Shown: one piece after another, positions 48,758-57,051 of the stretch
Layout of the letters: every line of letters starts with the position of its first letter
How positions within the stretch are numbered: the first letter of the stretch is position 1
Source: Eubacterium sp. UBA3279
Lineage (GTDB): Bacteria > Bacillota > Clostridia > Lachnospirales > Lachnospiraceae
Assembly (NCBI GenBank): GCA_002361775.1
Contig: DETV01000113.1
Span: forward strand, 76,004 to 140,003
Direction: 5' to 3'
DNA: 64,000 bases
Position numbers and translations under genes: made by a program
Notes under the pieces: generated by a model
Database searches by the model: none
The model's input: the letters and a program-made list of their open reading frames with translations, nothing else
What the model was told of the DNA's origin: nothing

Positions 48758-49183
48758 ATGTGGAAAATAGATGTTTTTATGGAAAATGGCAATAAAGCAC
48801 CGCAGGAAACGAACGGTATGTTTGGTTATGTGCTTCGGTGCGAGGGATTTGAGGACAAGATATCCTTCGGATCCTGCCGCCATACCAGAAATGGACGTGA
48901 TCTGGTCATGCTGCTGGAGATTTTAAGGCGCTGCAATAGATGCCAGCTGGTACTGCATACCGACAATAAGTATCTGATCGGAAATCTTGCAAGGCTGGAT
49001 ATTTATAAAAACCATGATTGGAAAAATGCAAAAGGTGAAGAAATAAAATTCCGGGAGCAGTGGGAACAGATCAACAAGGAACTGCAGGGAAAAACCTTAT
49101 GCTGTCAGTGTGGAACACATGAATTTACTGACTGGCTACAGACGGAAATGAGACGAAGGGAGCAGGGAGAAAAACATGTTTGA
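48758..49183 (+). CDS. RNase H-fold protein
   Basis: The 141-residue protein resembles RNase HI: an N-terminal strand MWKIDVFMENG, GFGSC-type second strand, and LVLHTDNKYLIGNLARLDIYKNHDWKN with Asp at the expected third-strand position. Some catalytic acids are not obvious, so activity is uncertain. It could remove primers or R-loops during phage replication. GGAGAG precedes the ATG. Confidence 0.65.
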   Translation: MWKIDVFMENGNKAPQETNGMFGYVLRCEGFEDKISFGSCRHTRNGRDLVMLLEILRRCNRCQLVLHTDNKYLIGNLARLDIYKNHDWKNAKGEEIKFREQWEQINKELQGKTLCCQCGTHEFTDWLQTEMRRREQGEKHV

Positions 49184-49667
49184 TAAATTTGGAGAATTTG
49201 ACAATTATGAAGAAATAAACCGGGCGGCGGAAGGTTTCTTTAATGAAGGGGATCTGGAAAGCCTGAAGGAAATGGCAGCAGAAAACGGGATTCCAGAAGA
49301 ATGTGCAGAGCTTTACATAAAAGGTGAAACACCGGTACTGTGTGATGCACTAACAGCGGCGTTGGGAAAGATCGAAGTAGAATGTCAGGAATTACAGCCA
49401 AAGCAGATCATGGAAGACTGGGTGGAATATATCAAAGGTCGGTGTATGGAACAGGACAAAATCGCACTTGCGGTCCGGAAGAAAGGGAAAACCTTGAAAG
49501 GATGTATGGCTGAATTGTTGAAATGGTCTTTTGCCAACCAGATACCGGTAGATAAAGAAATCTTAAAAGCAGCAGGTGTATCGGCTAGAATGGTAACCTT
49601 GGGAATACCGGGGATGGGACGTGCAAAAAAGATCATAAAAGAGTATTACTTGGGAGGCGTGAAATGA
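49176..49667 (+). CDS. PcfK-like / AcrIIA9-like small protein (tentative)
   Basis: The 163-residue acidic protein lies directly before a PcfJ-like gene, where PcfK-like proteins usually stand, and contains KTLKGCMAELLKWSFANQIPV like the PcfK core. Some PcfK-family proteins are annotated as AcrIIA9 Cas9 inhibitors, but no anti-CRISPR role can be claimed here. It overlaps both neighbours. Confidence 0.5.
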   Translation: MFDKFGEFDNYEEINRAAEGFFNEGDLESLKEMAAENGIPEECAELYIKGETPVLCDALTAALGKIEVECQELQPKQIMEDWVEYIKGRCMEQDKIALAVRKKGKTLKGCMAELLKWSFANQIPVDKEILKAAGVSARMVTLGIPGMGRAKKIIKEYYLGGVK

Positions 49668-51697
49668 AAAAGAAAGATCTATTAAGCCTTCCCAAACTGA
49701 CGGTCACGGAAAAGATGCGTCAGATGGTAGCAGAAGATCACATGGAAAGAAAAAGGGTGTTACATGGAACCGTGGAAAAGTATAAGACCTATCAGTATTA
49801 CAGAGCTGTCATAGCGGATGGGATTTTAAAGCTGGCAATTTTTGAACGGAAACATATTGCAGCAGGAATTAATATTCCGGAATTTGAATTATACATCGTG
49901 AAAGACGAAAAGAAATACCTGACTTATGAACCGGCCACTGGAAAATGGTATACGGCGAAGATTGATAGCCTGACTTATGATTACGATAAGGGTTATATGT
50001 ACGGAAACAAGCCGTGGATTTCCGAGGGGGAGAAAAAGAAGATCAATGATTACCTGGGAACCGGGAAAAGGGAACCAAAAGAAGCGGTACTGTATTTCCA
50101 GAACGATATCCTGAAAGAAAAACTGGAAAAACGGCACAAAAGTGAAATAGAGGCTATTGACGAGGTGATGAATACAGTACCGGATCTGCCAAAAGATTTT
50201 GACCAATGGGTGAAAACGTCTGCGTTTGTCCAGGAGCGGTACATCATGTATCATACTGGGACCAGAAAAGGTTACTGCACCCATTGTGAAAAAGAAGTAG
50301 AACTGAAAAAGATACCAAGACACAACACGCAAGGAATCTGCCCAAAGTGCAAAAGTAAAGTATATTACAAAGCCTGGAAGAAACAGAAATATTTATTTGA
50401 CACAAAAAAAGTAGGGATACTACAGAAATTAACTAATGGGACCGGGTATATCCTACGGAAATTTTCGTGCCAGATCGAAAGAACATTGGAAAAAGACTGG
50501 CGGGTAAGCTTTGCCGGATGCTGGGAAACCCAGAGACGGATGCTTACAGAAGCGTTTGTGCCGGTAGAATTGTTTGAGTTCGGAGAGTACAAACGTACAG
50601 GAATAGACCGGTGGTGCCACGAGTTAAACCACGGAGTGGGAGATTATTGGCAGGAGCTGGGCGGCTCAGAAGAATGTGTCCTGTATCACAGAAATATAAA
50701 AAAACTGCGAAAAGAGGCAGGCATCCAGTACATACCGCTGGAACGGCTGTTGTCCGAAAAGCAAGGCTGTTACTGTTTTCCAACCCGATTATTCCGGGAA
50801 AGTATCCGGCATCCGCAGATGGAATATCTGATAAAGGCAGGTCTCTACAACATAGCATGGGAATCCGGGAAAGGATATGGGGAACTCCAATGGGAAGAAA
50901 AGAAACCATGGAAACTACTGGACGTTGAAAAAGACCAGATGCAGCAGCTGATCCGGATTAATGCAACCATAAAAGAAATGCGGGTATTGAAAAATGCCAA
51001 TACTTGTGGTGTAAAACTGACAGATGAACAGCTGTTGTATTTTTCGGAAACGTTAGGGGAACGGATGATAGTGGAGATTGCAAAATTCGGGCATATGGAA
51101 AAATTTCACCGGTATTTCATGGAGAATTTTGCATCAGTACAGGAAATCGGAGATTATTTTGATTACCTCGAAGACCTGAAAGTGTTGAAAATCACAATCA
51201 CCAAGAACGAACTGTTTCCGAAAAATTTCCAGACCATCCACGAAAATATCTCCATGCAAAGGCAGGAAAGGGAAGAAAAAATAGAAGGGATGAAAGTAGA
51301 AGAAAAAGATCAGTTACTACAGGAGATGCTGCCAGAGCTGGAAGAAATCTATCACGGAGAAAACGAACAGTTTTGTATTGTACTTCCTACCTGTAAAGAA
51401 GACTTCCGGAGGGAAGGAAGGGAAAACCATAACTGTGTTGGCGGCATTTATTTTGACAAGATGATAAGAGGAGAGACAGTTGTATTTTTCCTGAGAAAGA
51501 AGGAAATGCCGGAAAAAGCATTTTGTACCGTGGAAATGAAAGGAAGTCAGATCAAGCAGTGCCGGGCAATCTATAACGGAGAGCCGCCGAAAGAAGCAAC
51601 GGAATTTATGGAGAGGTTTACAAAACAGGTACAGAAACGAATCGTAGAAAAAGAACGCATGGCCAAAGGAGGGAAATCATGGAATATGTACAAATGA
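49664..51697 (+). CDS. PcfJ-like protein
   Basis: The 677-residue protein has a zinc-ribbon pair (GYCTHCEKEVELKK...GICPKCKSKVYYKAW) near residue 205. Its C-terminal REGRENHNCVGGIYFDKMIRGETVVFFLRK is the PcfJ hallmark. PcfJ was named from an enterococcal conjugative plasmid, and homologues are common in clostridial phages; the function is unknown. It starts within the end of the preceding gene and overlaps the next by 19 bases. Confidence 0.85.
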   Translation: MKKKDLLSLPKLTVTEKMRQMVAEDHMERKRVLHGTVEKYKTYQYYRAVIADGILKLAIFERKHIAAGINIPEFELYIVKDEKKYLTYEPATGKWYTAKIDSLTYDYDKGYMYGNKPWISEGEKKKINDYLGTGKREPKEAVLYFQNDILKEKLEKRHKSEIEAIDEVMNTVPDLPKDFDQWVKTSAFVQERYIMYHTGTRKGYCTHCEKEVELKKIPRHNTQGICPKCKSKVYYKAWKKQKYLFDTKKVGILQKLTNGTGYILRKFSCQIERTLEKDWRVSFAGCWETQRRMLTEAFVPVELFEFGEYKRTGIDRWCHELNHGVGDYWQELGGSEECVLYHRNIKKLRKEAGIQYIPLERLLSEKQGCYCFPTRLFRESIRHPQMEYLIKAGLYNIAWESGKGYGELQWEEKKPWKLLDVEKDQMQQLIRINATIKEMRVLKNANTCGVKLTDEQLLYFSETLGERMIVEIAKFGHMEKFHRYFMENFASVQEIGDYFDYLEDLKVLKITITKNELFPKNFQTIHENISMQRQEREEKIEGMKVEEKDQLLQEMLPELEEIYHGENEQFCIVLPTCKEDFRREGRENHNCVGGIYFDKMIRGETVVFFLRKKEMPEKAFCTVEMKGSQIKQCRAIYNGEPPKEATEFMERFTKQVQKRIVEKERMAKGGKSWNMYK

Positions 51698-52815
51698 CAC
51701 TGGATGACTGGCTGCAGGAAAAGGAAGCTATACGGAAAGATCTGTGTGTGGCAACAGAAGCTTTTGTGAGGATTGGATACCGGCTCCGGCGGATACGGGA
51801 GACAAAAGCTTATGAAAAGGACGGATACCATTCCGTCAGTGAATTTGCAGAGGCAGAGTATAAGATCAGCAAAAGCACTACCAGCACCTTTATCAAAATC
51901 CATGAGACGTTCGCGAAAGGTCCGGACAGCATGGAGTTAAAAGAACCATATAAGGGAATCGGCAGCAGTATCCTGGGAGAAATGCTGAAACTTTCAGATG
52001 CAGACAGGGAATTGATAACACCAGATACGACCAGGGCACAGTTAAGGGAACTGAAAGCATTTAATAAAACAGAACCGACGGAAGATACCGGATTAAGCGA
52101 AACGATCATTGAATTTTTCCGGGAAAAACCAGAAGTTCTAAATGAATTCTACAGCTCTGACGGGTACACAACGGGAGATATGGAAGAACTGGTAGATATC
52201 CTGAACCCATCCGGGAGTCTGGTATACCGGAAAGGGAGCTATATGCTGTTCTTCTATGATCTGGACAAGGGAATCAAGTATAAAGTATTCGGAGATCCGG
52301 AAAACCACAGCATGAGCTATGGAGAGTTATTTTCTATGATGCAGGAGATCTATCATGATGCAATTTCCGGAAACCGGACATATGAGAGCTATTACGGAAA
52401 AATGACAGTGGAAGAAACCACGGTCACAACTACAGTAACGACAACACGTCAGGCAAAACCAGAAAAACCAGTAGAAAGTCAGGTGGAAAGAACACCGGAA
52501 AAGCCGGAGAAAGAACCGAAAAAAACACTGGAAAAAGTTCTGCCGGCAGAACCGGAAAAGCCGATAAATACAATGACGGAGACAGATTCAGAGCAGTTGC
52601 CAGGCCAGATGGAGATTATTGATTATCCGGAGGCGATGCCGAAGCAAACAAGAAAAGAATATCTGGACGGCTGTACGGAATTTGGAATGGCGCTTTACCT
52701 GCAAAGATGGTACCTGGACAATCCGGAAGCGGGGGAAATCATAAAATCCGTAGATCGTCTGGAAGCATGGCTAAAAGAGAAGGTAGATCAAAATGGAAGG
52801 GTGGAAGAAGAATGA
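51679..52815 (+). CDS. Phage protein with HTH-like head and Pro/Lys/Glu linker
   Basis: The 378-residue protein begins with a region like DNA-binding partition or DUF3102-type proteins (GYRLRRIRETKAYEKDGYHSVSEFAEAEYKISKSTTSTFIKI). A middle domain and a low-complexity Thr/Pro/Lys/Glu stretch (about residues 245-300, TVTTTVTTTRQAKPEKP) follow. The C-terminal part is YLQRWYLDNPEAG. DNA binding is inferred. Confidence 0.68.
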   Translation: MEYVQMTLDDWLQEKEAIRKDLCVATEAFVRIGYRLRRIRETKAYEKDGYHSVSEFAEAEYKISKSTTSTFIKIHETFAKGPDSMELKEPYKGIGSSILGEMLKLSDADRELITPDTTRAQLRELKAFNKTEPTEDTGLSETIIEFFREKPEVLNEFYSSDGYTTGDMEELVDILNPSGSLVYRKGSYMLFFYDLDKGIKYKVFGDPENHSMSYGELFSMMQEIYHDAISGNRTYESYYGKMTVEETTVTTTVTTTRQAKPEKPVESQVERTPEKPEKEPKKTLEKVLPAEPEKPINTMTETDSEQLPGQMEIIDYPEAMPKQTRKEYLDGCTEFGMALYLQRWYLDNPEAGEIIKSVDRLEAWLKEKVDQNGRVEEE

Positions 52816-53084
52816 AAACAGAAGAAAAATTTAATCCATTTCGCAACATAAACTACGACAACATGATCCTGCCATCCATCACAATATACGATTCTCCGGC
52901 AGATCACCGGGGAGTGTACGTGGCGAGATTATTTGAGAGTGCGGTACCGGCGCCACTCGGAACTTTTGCGATAAGTGACAATATCAAAGATTTAAGGGAT
53001 ATGATCCAGGCAGCAGGATTTTATCTTAGAGTACCCAGAGATATATATGACCATCCGGCGGTTATAGAAACATGGTTCAGGTAA
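52812..53084 (+). CDS. Phage protein of unknown function
   Basis: The 90-residue protein (MKTEEKFNPFRNINYDNMIL...) overlaps the preceding stop by four bases, with GGAAGAAG upstream. It has alternating strands and a DLRDMIQAAGFYLRVPRD segment. Not recognised. Confidence 0.62.
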   Translation: MKTEEKFNPFRNINYDNMILPSITIYDSPADHRGVYVARLFESAVPAPLGTFAISDNIKDLRDMIQAAGFYLRVPRDIYDHPAVIETWFR

Positions 53085-53107
53085 AACAAAGTAAAGGAGA
53101 AAAAAGA

Positions 53108-53578
53108 ATGATTACAATTGCAACAAAGACAAAAAGAATCACATTGAAGTTGAGCGAGGAAGAAAGCAGCAGGATGTTTGATACGTTGGTGAGCAGTCTT
53201 CTGGAGCTGTCCAAAACAGAGCCACCTAAAACAGAGCTGCCAAAAATGCAAGAATCGGAAGAAAACGAAGCAACAGCCCCCCCTGATAAGAGAAAGAAAT
53301 ACACCGGTTTTCTTCACATCAAATGCCCAGACTGTGGGAATACCGTAAGCTTTTGCTCAAAAACAGGAGTTAGCGGAGTGAGCTGTGAAAAATGCGGATG
53401 TAAAGAGCCATTCAAAGAACCATTAAAACAGGTATGGGTAAGCTGTGAATGTGGAAACAAAAGCAAATACCTTACCAACCGAACCGAAGAAATGTTTGAT
53501 ATCAACTGTATTAATTGCGGCACACCAGTGGCAGTAAAATACAACGAAAAGAAAGGAATGTATGAAACCATCAAATAA
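53108..53578 (+). CDS. Phage zinc-ribbon protein
   Basis: The 156-residue protein has a short head, an acidic Pro-rich linker and three CxxC pairs (CPDCGN; CEKCGC; CECGN with CINCGT), suggesting two zinc ribbons. AGGAG precedes the ATG. Binding of nucleic acid or protein is plausible; the role is unknown. Confidence 0.68.
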   Translation: MITIATKTKRITLKLSEEESSRMFDTLVSSLLELSKTEPPKTELPKMQESEENEATAPPDKRKKYTGFLHIKCPDCGNTVSFCSKTGVSGVSCEKCGCKEPFKEPLKQVWVSCECGNKSKYLTNRTEEMFDINCINCGTPVAVKYNEKKGMYETIK

Positions 53579-53927
53579 TTTACTCTTCCCGAAATCTGGG
53601 AAGAAAAAGAAAAGAAGACCCAAACCCAGACCAAGCATCCTGCAGGACAAAGACGGACGGTGTTTTCTGTGTATGCTACTGGATAACAACAATTTTTATT
53701 ACCCAGACATCGAAGAACACCACGTATTTGAAGGACCAGACCGAACAGCCAGCACAGAGGAGGGACTTACTGTGTACCTTTGTCCAAGACATCATAGAAC
53801 CGGATCAGCAGCAGTACATACAGATCAGGAAACCAATTTAATAGTCAAACGATACGCCCAAGCGATCTGGGAGCAAAAACATACAAGGGAAGAATTCCGG
53901 GACAAGTTCCGGAAAAGCTATTTATGA
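53562..53927 (+). CDS. HNH-like / Ref-type nuclease
   Basis: The 121-residue protein has a basic head (GKKKKRRPKPRP), CFLCMLLDNNN, EEHHVFEGPDR and LCPRHHRTGSAAVHTD. This Cys/His order fits the His-Me finger proteins found in phage recombination regions. It overlaps the preceding gene by 17 bases. Confidence 0.75.
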   Translation: MKPSNNLLFPKSGKKKKRRPKPRPSILQDKDGRCFLCMLLDNNNFYYPDIEEHHVFEGPDRTASTEEGLTVYLCPRHHRTGSAAVHTDQETNLIVKRYAQAIWEQKHTREEFRDKFRKSYL

Positions 53928-54004
53928 CAGACCAGGCTTTTTGGTAAATATATCACAAAATACATAAGGGTACCGTAGCTGTGCGGTACCCGGAAAGGAG
54001 TACC

Positions 54005-54460
54005 ATGAGAAAGAAAGTGGGAGATAAAATTATTATAGGAGTAAAACAGGAGGACTTAGAAGAGAGCATAGCTGGATTATCCCAGTTATTACCGGTTTTA
54101 CTCAGAAATATAGCCATTGGAAATAAAGGAAATATCCGTCAAACCATGATAGATCAGGCAGAACTGAGCAAGCATTTTAACACGGCGATTGATACAATGA
54201 CCATGCTGTATGCAGCGCATGTAGAGGATGGACCTGTAAAAGAAGAAATTTTAAATATCATATCGGAGGTAGAGAGGTATCGAAAGATTGGATCTATAGA
54301 AGAATTTGAACAGCTCAAAAAGAAAAATACCCCGACAAAGGTGGAACCCAGAGGAGAAATGTGGGTGAAATGCCAATGCGGAGCAATCATCCGCCCGAAT
54401 AAATATTGTCCATACTGTGGACAGCGCTTGGAGGTGGTATTTTGTACAAAGCAATATTAA
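54005..54460 (+). CDS. Phage protein with C-terminal zinc ribbon
   Basis: The 151-residue helical protein ends with KCQCGAIIRPNKYCPYCGQRLE. GGTACC repeats lie just upstream (a GGGTACC/GGTACCC hairpin near 53970-53993). I chose ATG 54005 with AAAGGAG upstream. Function unknown. Confidence 0.65.
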   Translation: MRKKVGDKIIIGVKQEDLEESIAGLSQLLPVLLRNIAIGNKGNIRQTMIDQAELSKHFNTAIDTMTMLYAAHVEDGPVKEEILNIISEVERYRKIGSIEEFEQLKKKNTPTKVEPRGEMWVKCQCGAIIRPNKYCPYCGQRLEVVFCTKQY

Positions 54461-54600
54461 TTGGCGTAGACCATTTTACCGGTGGGACATACCGTAAAAG
54501 CAGAACATTTAAACATAAGATAGAGGCAGCAGTTTACAAAACAATCATGAGCCTATTTTATACAGTGGAGGTCAGACATGAAGAAAATAATTTGTATTAG
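54442..54600 (+). CDS. Small basic phage protein
   Basis: TTG 54442 has a strong GGAGGTGG six bases before it, giving 52 residues (YKAILIGVDHFTGGTYRKSR...). It overlaps the previous gene by 19 bases in another frame. An upstream in-frame TTG at 54406 lacks a ribosome site. Unknown function. Confidence 0.55.
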   Translation: MYKAILIGVDHFTGGTYRKSRTFKHKIEAAVYKTIMSLFYTVEVRHEENNLY

Positions 54601-54615
54601 TGGAGGAGCGAGAAA

Positions 54616-54873
54616 ATGAGCAAATTAAGTAAAAAAGACATGGAAGAGTTAAGGGAGTTTACGGATAGAGGGTGTGAATATGCAGGGACTCAAGAAATAG
54701 TGGATGATTTGATGAATGAATCATTGAGAGAAATGGGAGTAAAGACGATATGCGCAGAAGATGTTCAGCTGATAGATTGGGATGAAAGTTCACTTGGAAC
54801 TTTGGAAGATTTTTGTAACATTTTCTGGGATAAAGCAGTCGAGAAGATTTTAAATGTTGTTGAAACGCAATGA
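54616..54873 (+). CDS. Small acidic phage protein
   Basis: The 85-residue acidic helical protein (KLSKKDMEELREFTDRGCEY...) has AGTGGAGGAG upstream. Not recognised. Confidence 0.62.
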   Translation: MSKLSKKDMEELREFTDRGCEYAGTQEIVDDLMNESLREMGVKTICAEDVQLIDWDESSLGTLEDFCNIFWDKAVEKILNVVETQ

Positions 54874-54896
54874 ATTGGAGTCAGTGGAGGTCAAAT

Positions 54897-55286
54897 ATGA
54901 AGAAAAAAATATTTATGGTAGCAGTTATCGGAATTATGACATTGGCAGGATGTGATACAGAAGCAAATAGAGTGTCATACAATCTATCTCAAGAAGCAGA
55001 TAATTTTAATGATATCCGACAGATCACAGTTATTAATTGTTTGCAGGGCGATGTACTCTTTCAAATGACTGGGAAAATGTCTATAAATGCAGATACCAGT
55101 GATGAACAACTGGAGGTAATTGTGGAAGATGAAAATGGAGAATATAAGAAACACTTTATTGGTTTGAGTGATAATGTGACTTATGTGGTAGAGGACATAA
55201 CAGCAGGAGATGTGGAAAAATATAAATATACATTGAATTTCAATCCGGAAATGTGGATACCTTACGAGGCTGAAAAGATTGATTAA
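54897..55286 (+). CDS. Phage-encoded lipoprotein
   Basis: The 129-residue protein has a lipoprotein signal (MKKKIFMVAVIGIMTLAGC) and a mature part of beta strands (ITVINCLQGDVLFQMTGKMSI; KYKYTLNFNPEMWIP). Surface lipoproteins in prophages often block superinfection, which is a guess here. GGAGG precedes the ATG. Confidence 0.75.
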   Translation: MKKKIFMVAVIGIMTLAGCDTEANRVSYNLSQEADNFNDIRQITVINCLQGDVLFQMTGKMSINADTSDEQLEVIVEDENGEYKKHFIGLSDNVTYVVEDITAGDVEKYKYTLNFNPEMWIPYEAEKID

Positions 55287-55309
55287 AGAGACATAAAGAG
55301 GGTGAAAGA

Positions 55310-55405
55310 ATGAACGTACTAGAGAAGATTTTGGAAGAGATGAATAAAATCAAAGATGGAAATAGAAAAGAAAAATTATATGCAAAATATCCGGCAAAAA
55401 AATAA
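55310..55405 (+). CDS. Short 31-residue ORF, possible gene start of a broken gene
   Basis: MNVLEKILEEMNKIKDGNRK... has a good GAGGGTG ribosome site. The frame stops where the next, overlapping frame (from 55356) carries on with a long protein that lacks a good start. A frameshifted single gene or a translational coupling leader are both possible. Confidence 0.45.
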   Translation: MNVLEKILEEMNKIKDGNRKEKLYAKYPAKK

Positions 55406-55973
55406 AAGACAAGAAATTCTTAATATTTATTCACAAGGATATGAAGATGGGACAGATAATTTCTACAATGCGATTGTTCCGCTGGTTCGCGCAGGAATTC
55501 CATTGATTTGTTCGCGCAGGAGTGACAATGATGAACTAATAGACCGAAAAGCATTACAAGAGGAAATAGAAAGCCTAACAATGACGATAACTGGAATGAG
55601 AAACGGAAAAACAATGACCATTCAGGTGTTGGAGGAATACAAGAAAAGTATATTAAGAATAATTGATGAGCAACCAACAGTACATGCAAATGATAATTGG
55701 ATTCCGGCAGATCAGCCACCAAAATCAGAGGAATATGTACTTCTGTCATTCGAAAATTTCTCAATCCCACTCGTGGGAATGTATCGTGAAGATAGTGATG
55801 GCGGAGCGTATTATGTCGGTGACGATGAAGAGAGCTGTATTAGCCATAATGTCATTGTTAATGCCTGGATGCCTCTCCCAGCACCCTACCGCCCAGACAA
55901 GTGCCATGGTTGCTTCGGAGCAGCGAACAACGATTGTGGCAAATGCGAATACGGAGGTGGCAGCAGTGAATAA
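55356..55973 (+). CDS. DUF551-domain phage protein
   Basis: The 205-residue protein has DELIDRKALQEEIESL in the middle and ends with the DUF551 pattern NWIPADQPPKSEEYVLLSF...NAWMPLPAPY, followed by a Cys-rich tail. This is typical of phage ead/Ea22-like or DUF551 proteins of unknown role. No clear ribosome site lies before 55356 or before the second Met at 55380, so the true start is uncertain. Confidence 0.68.
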   Translation: MEIEKKNYMQNIRQKNKRQEILNIYSQGYEDGTDNFYNAIVPLVRAGIPLICSRRSDNDELIDRKALQEEIESLTMTITGMRNGKTMTIQVLEEYKKSILRIIDEQPTVHANDNWIPADQPPKSEEYVLLSFENFSIPLVGMYREDSDGGAYYVGDDEESCISHNVIVNAWMPLPAPYRPDKCHGCFGAANNDCGKCEYGGGSSE

Positions 55974-56220
55974 AAGTGGATGTAAAGATCCTGTAGCAGA
56001 AAGAGCGATATCCCACGAGACAAAAAGAGAACGTCTCCGGAAGAAGCACAAAGTAAAAGAAGGAGACATTATTAAAATGTTTCTTCCAGTGCAGGATAAA
56101 GCAAATGAGAGAACAGAAAATAAGACAGTAAAAGTAAGGATACGAGAAATTCATACCAACATTGTCACAGTAATCCTCCCATCAGGATTACTGGAAAAAT
56201 TTTACTTGGTGGGAATTTGA
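55966..56220 (+). CDS. Small basic phage protein
   Basis: GTG 55966 follows CGGAGGTGG, giving an 84-residue basic protein (ERLRKKHKVKEGDIIKMFLPV; VKVRIREIHTNIVTVIL) with an SH3-like beta pattern. It overlaps the preceding stop. Unknown role. Confidence 0.62.
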   Translation: MNKSGCKDPVAERAISHETKRERLRKKHKVKEGDIIKMFLPVQDKANERTENKTVKVRIREIHTNIVTVILPSGLLEKFYLVGI

Positions 56221-56241
56221 ACGAAGAAGAAGGTGATCCAC

Positions 56242-56709
56242 ATGGACTTACTGGAAGCCTTAACCCAGTATTGCGAGATACGCCAGGAAGCAAAAGACCT
56301 TAGATACCGTATCGAACAGACACAAAGAAGGTTAGAAAAAATAAAAGAAGAAGGAGTAGTATCAGATACAGTCACCGGCACCCGGAAAGATGGCACCATA
56401 GGACCGATTAAGATAACAGGATTCCCGGATCCGGAGTATGATGCGGTAAAAGGGATGCTAAAAAAGAGGGTTGCAAAATTAGGAATTCTGGAGGACAATC
56501 TACTTGAAGCACTGAACTTAGTGGATGATTACATAAACCAGATTCCCAAAAGTGAACTGCGACAAATATTTAGATTGTTTTACGAGGATGATCTGACATG
56601 GCAGCAGGTGGCAAATGAAATGAACCGGAGATTCCCAAAGAAAAACTACACGGAACATAGCTGCAGAATGAAACATAATAGATATTTGGAAAAATTTCAA
56701 AAAAATTAA
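56242..56709 (+). CDS. Sigma-like late transcription activator (ArpU/RinA/DUF722 type)
   Basis: The 155-residue protein has a coiled N-terminal part, then LRQIFRLFYEDDLTWQQVANEMNRRFPKKNYTEHSCRMKHNRYL, a sigma region 4-like HTH. Such proteins switch on phage late genes. It lies just before a promoter with tandem CGTTCACT repeats and the packaging genes. ATG 56242 follows GAAGGTGA. Confidence 0.8.
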   Translation: MDLLEALTQYCEIRQEAKDLRYRIEQTQRRLEKIKEEGVVSDTVTGTRKDGTIGPIKITGFPDPEYDAVKGMLKKRVAKLGILEDNLLEALNLVDDYINQIPKSELRQIFRLFYEDDLTWQQVANEMNRRFPKKNYTEHSCRMKHNRYLEKFQKN

Positions 56710-56713
56710 AAAC

Positions 56714-56754
56714 CGTTCACTCACGTTCACTTATTCTGTGGTAATATTTATAAT
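56714..56754 (+). promoter_or_regulatory. Candidate late promoter with activator repeats
   Basis: CGTTCACT occurs at 56714-56721 and 56724-56731, ten bases apart (one helical turn). TTCACT of the second copy serves as -35, with TATAAT at 56749-56754 after 17 bp. The preceding sigma-like activator is the natural binder. Confidence 0.7.
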
Positions 56755-56855
56755 AAGGAATCCCAGAAGGGAATCCGAAGTGGCAGCAGGCTACAGAATG
56801 TTTAATCATATAAACTCCTTTAAAGCAAAACCGCCAGAGTGCAGGCTGGCGGTAC

Positions 56856-56928
56856 CGGAACATCTTCCCAGTTGGGAGGAAGCACGAGCCGTAAAATCGA
56901 GTCGCAGGTTCAAATCCTGGTGTTCCGA
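56856..56928 (+). tRNA. tRNA-like structure with degenerate anticodon arm
   Basis: Acceptor CGGAACA/TGTTCCG pairs fully. The D arm is TTCC-CAGTTGGGA-GGAA, and the T arm CAGG-TTCAAAT-CCTG with A as discriminator. Total length is 73, exactly tRNA-like. The anticodon arm pairs only CGA/TCG around GCCGTAAAA (a GTA, Tyr, triplet would be in place but U33 is C), and no CCA is encoded. It is a decayed tRNA or a tRNA mimic rather than a certain tRNA. Confidence 0.5.
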
Positions 56929-56973
56929 TTGTCTGGAATAATTATAACCAGACCATAAAATATACTCAACGCA

Positions 56974-57003
56974 AGACATCTAACAGTTGTTAGGTGTCTT
57001 TTT
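56974..57003 (+). terminator. Terminator before the packaging genes
   Basis: AGACATCTAAC and GTTAGGTGTCT pair with one G-U, followed by TTTTATG. Late transcription must pass it or restart. Confidence 0.82.
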
Positions 57004-57051
57004 ATGTGCAAATTCAAAGAATATCCAGAATGAATTATCAAGGAGGGGCGT

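Larger units (their letters stand above)
56755..57051 (+). ncRNA. Non-coding transcript region with tRNA-like fold
   Basis: The ~297-base gap between promoter and HNH gene has no credible gene. It contains a CCGCCAG/CTGGCGG hairpin (56831-56852), a tRNA-like segment (56856-56928) and a terminator (56974-57003). Confidence 0.6.

Noticed and set aside
49176..49667. Calling this gene an anti-CRISPR (AcrIIA9)
   Set aside because: The resemblance is to the broad PcfK-like group and rests on position and one short segment; no functional claim is justified.
56856..56928. Functional tRNA-Tyr
   Set aside because: The anticodon stem does not pair, U33 is replaced by C, and tRNA-Tyr in bacteria has a long variable arm that is absent here; it is described only as tRNA-like.
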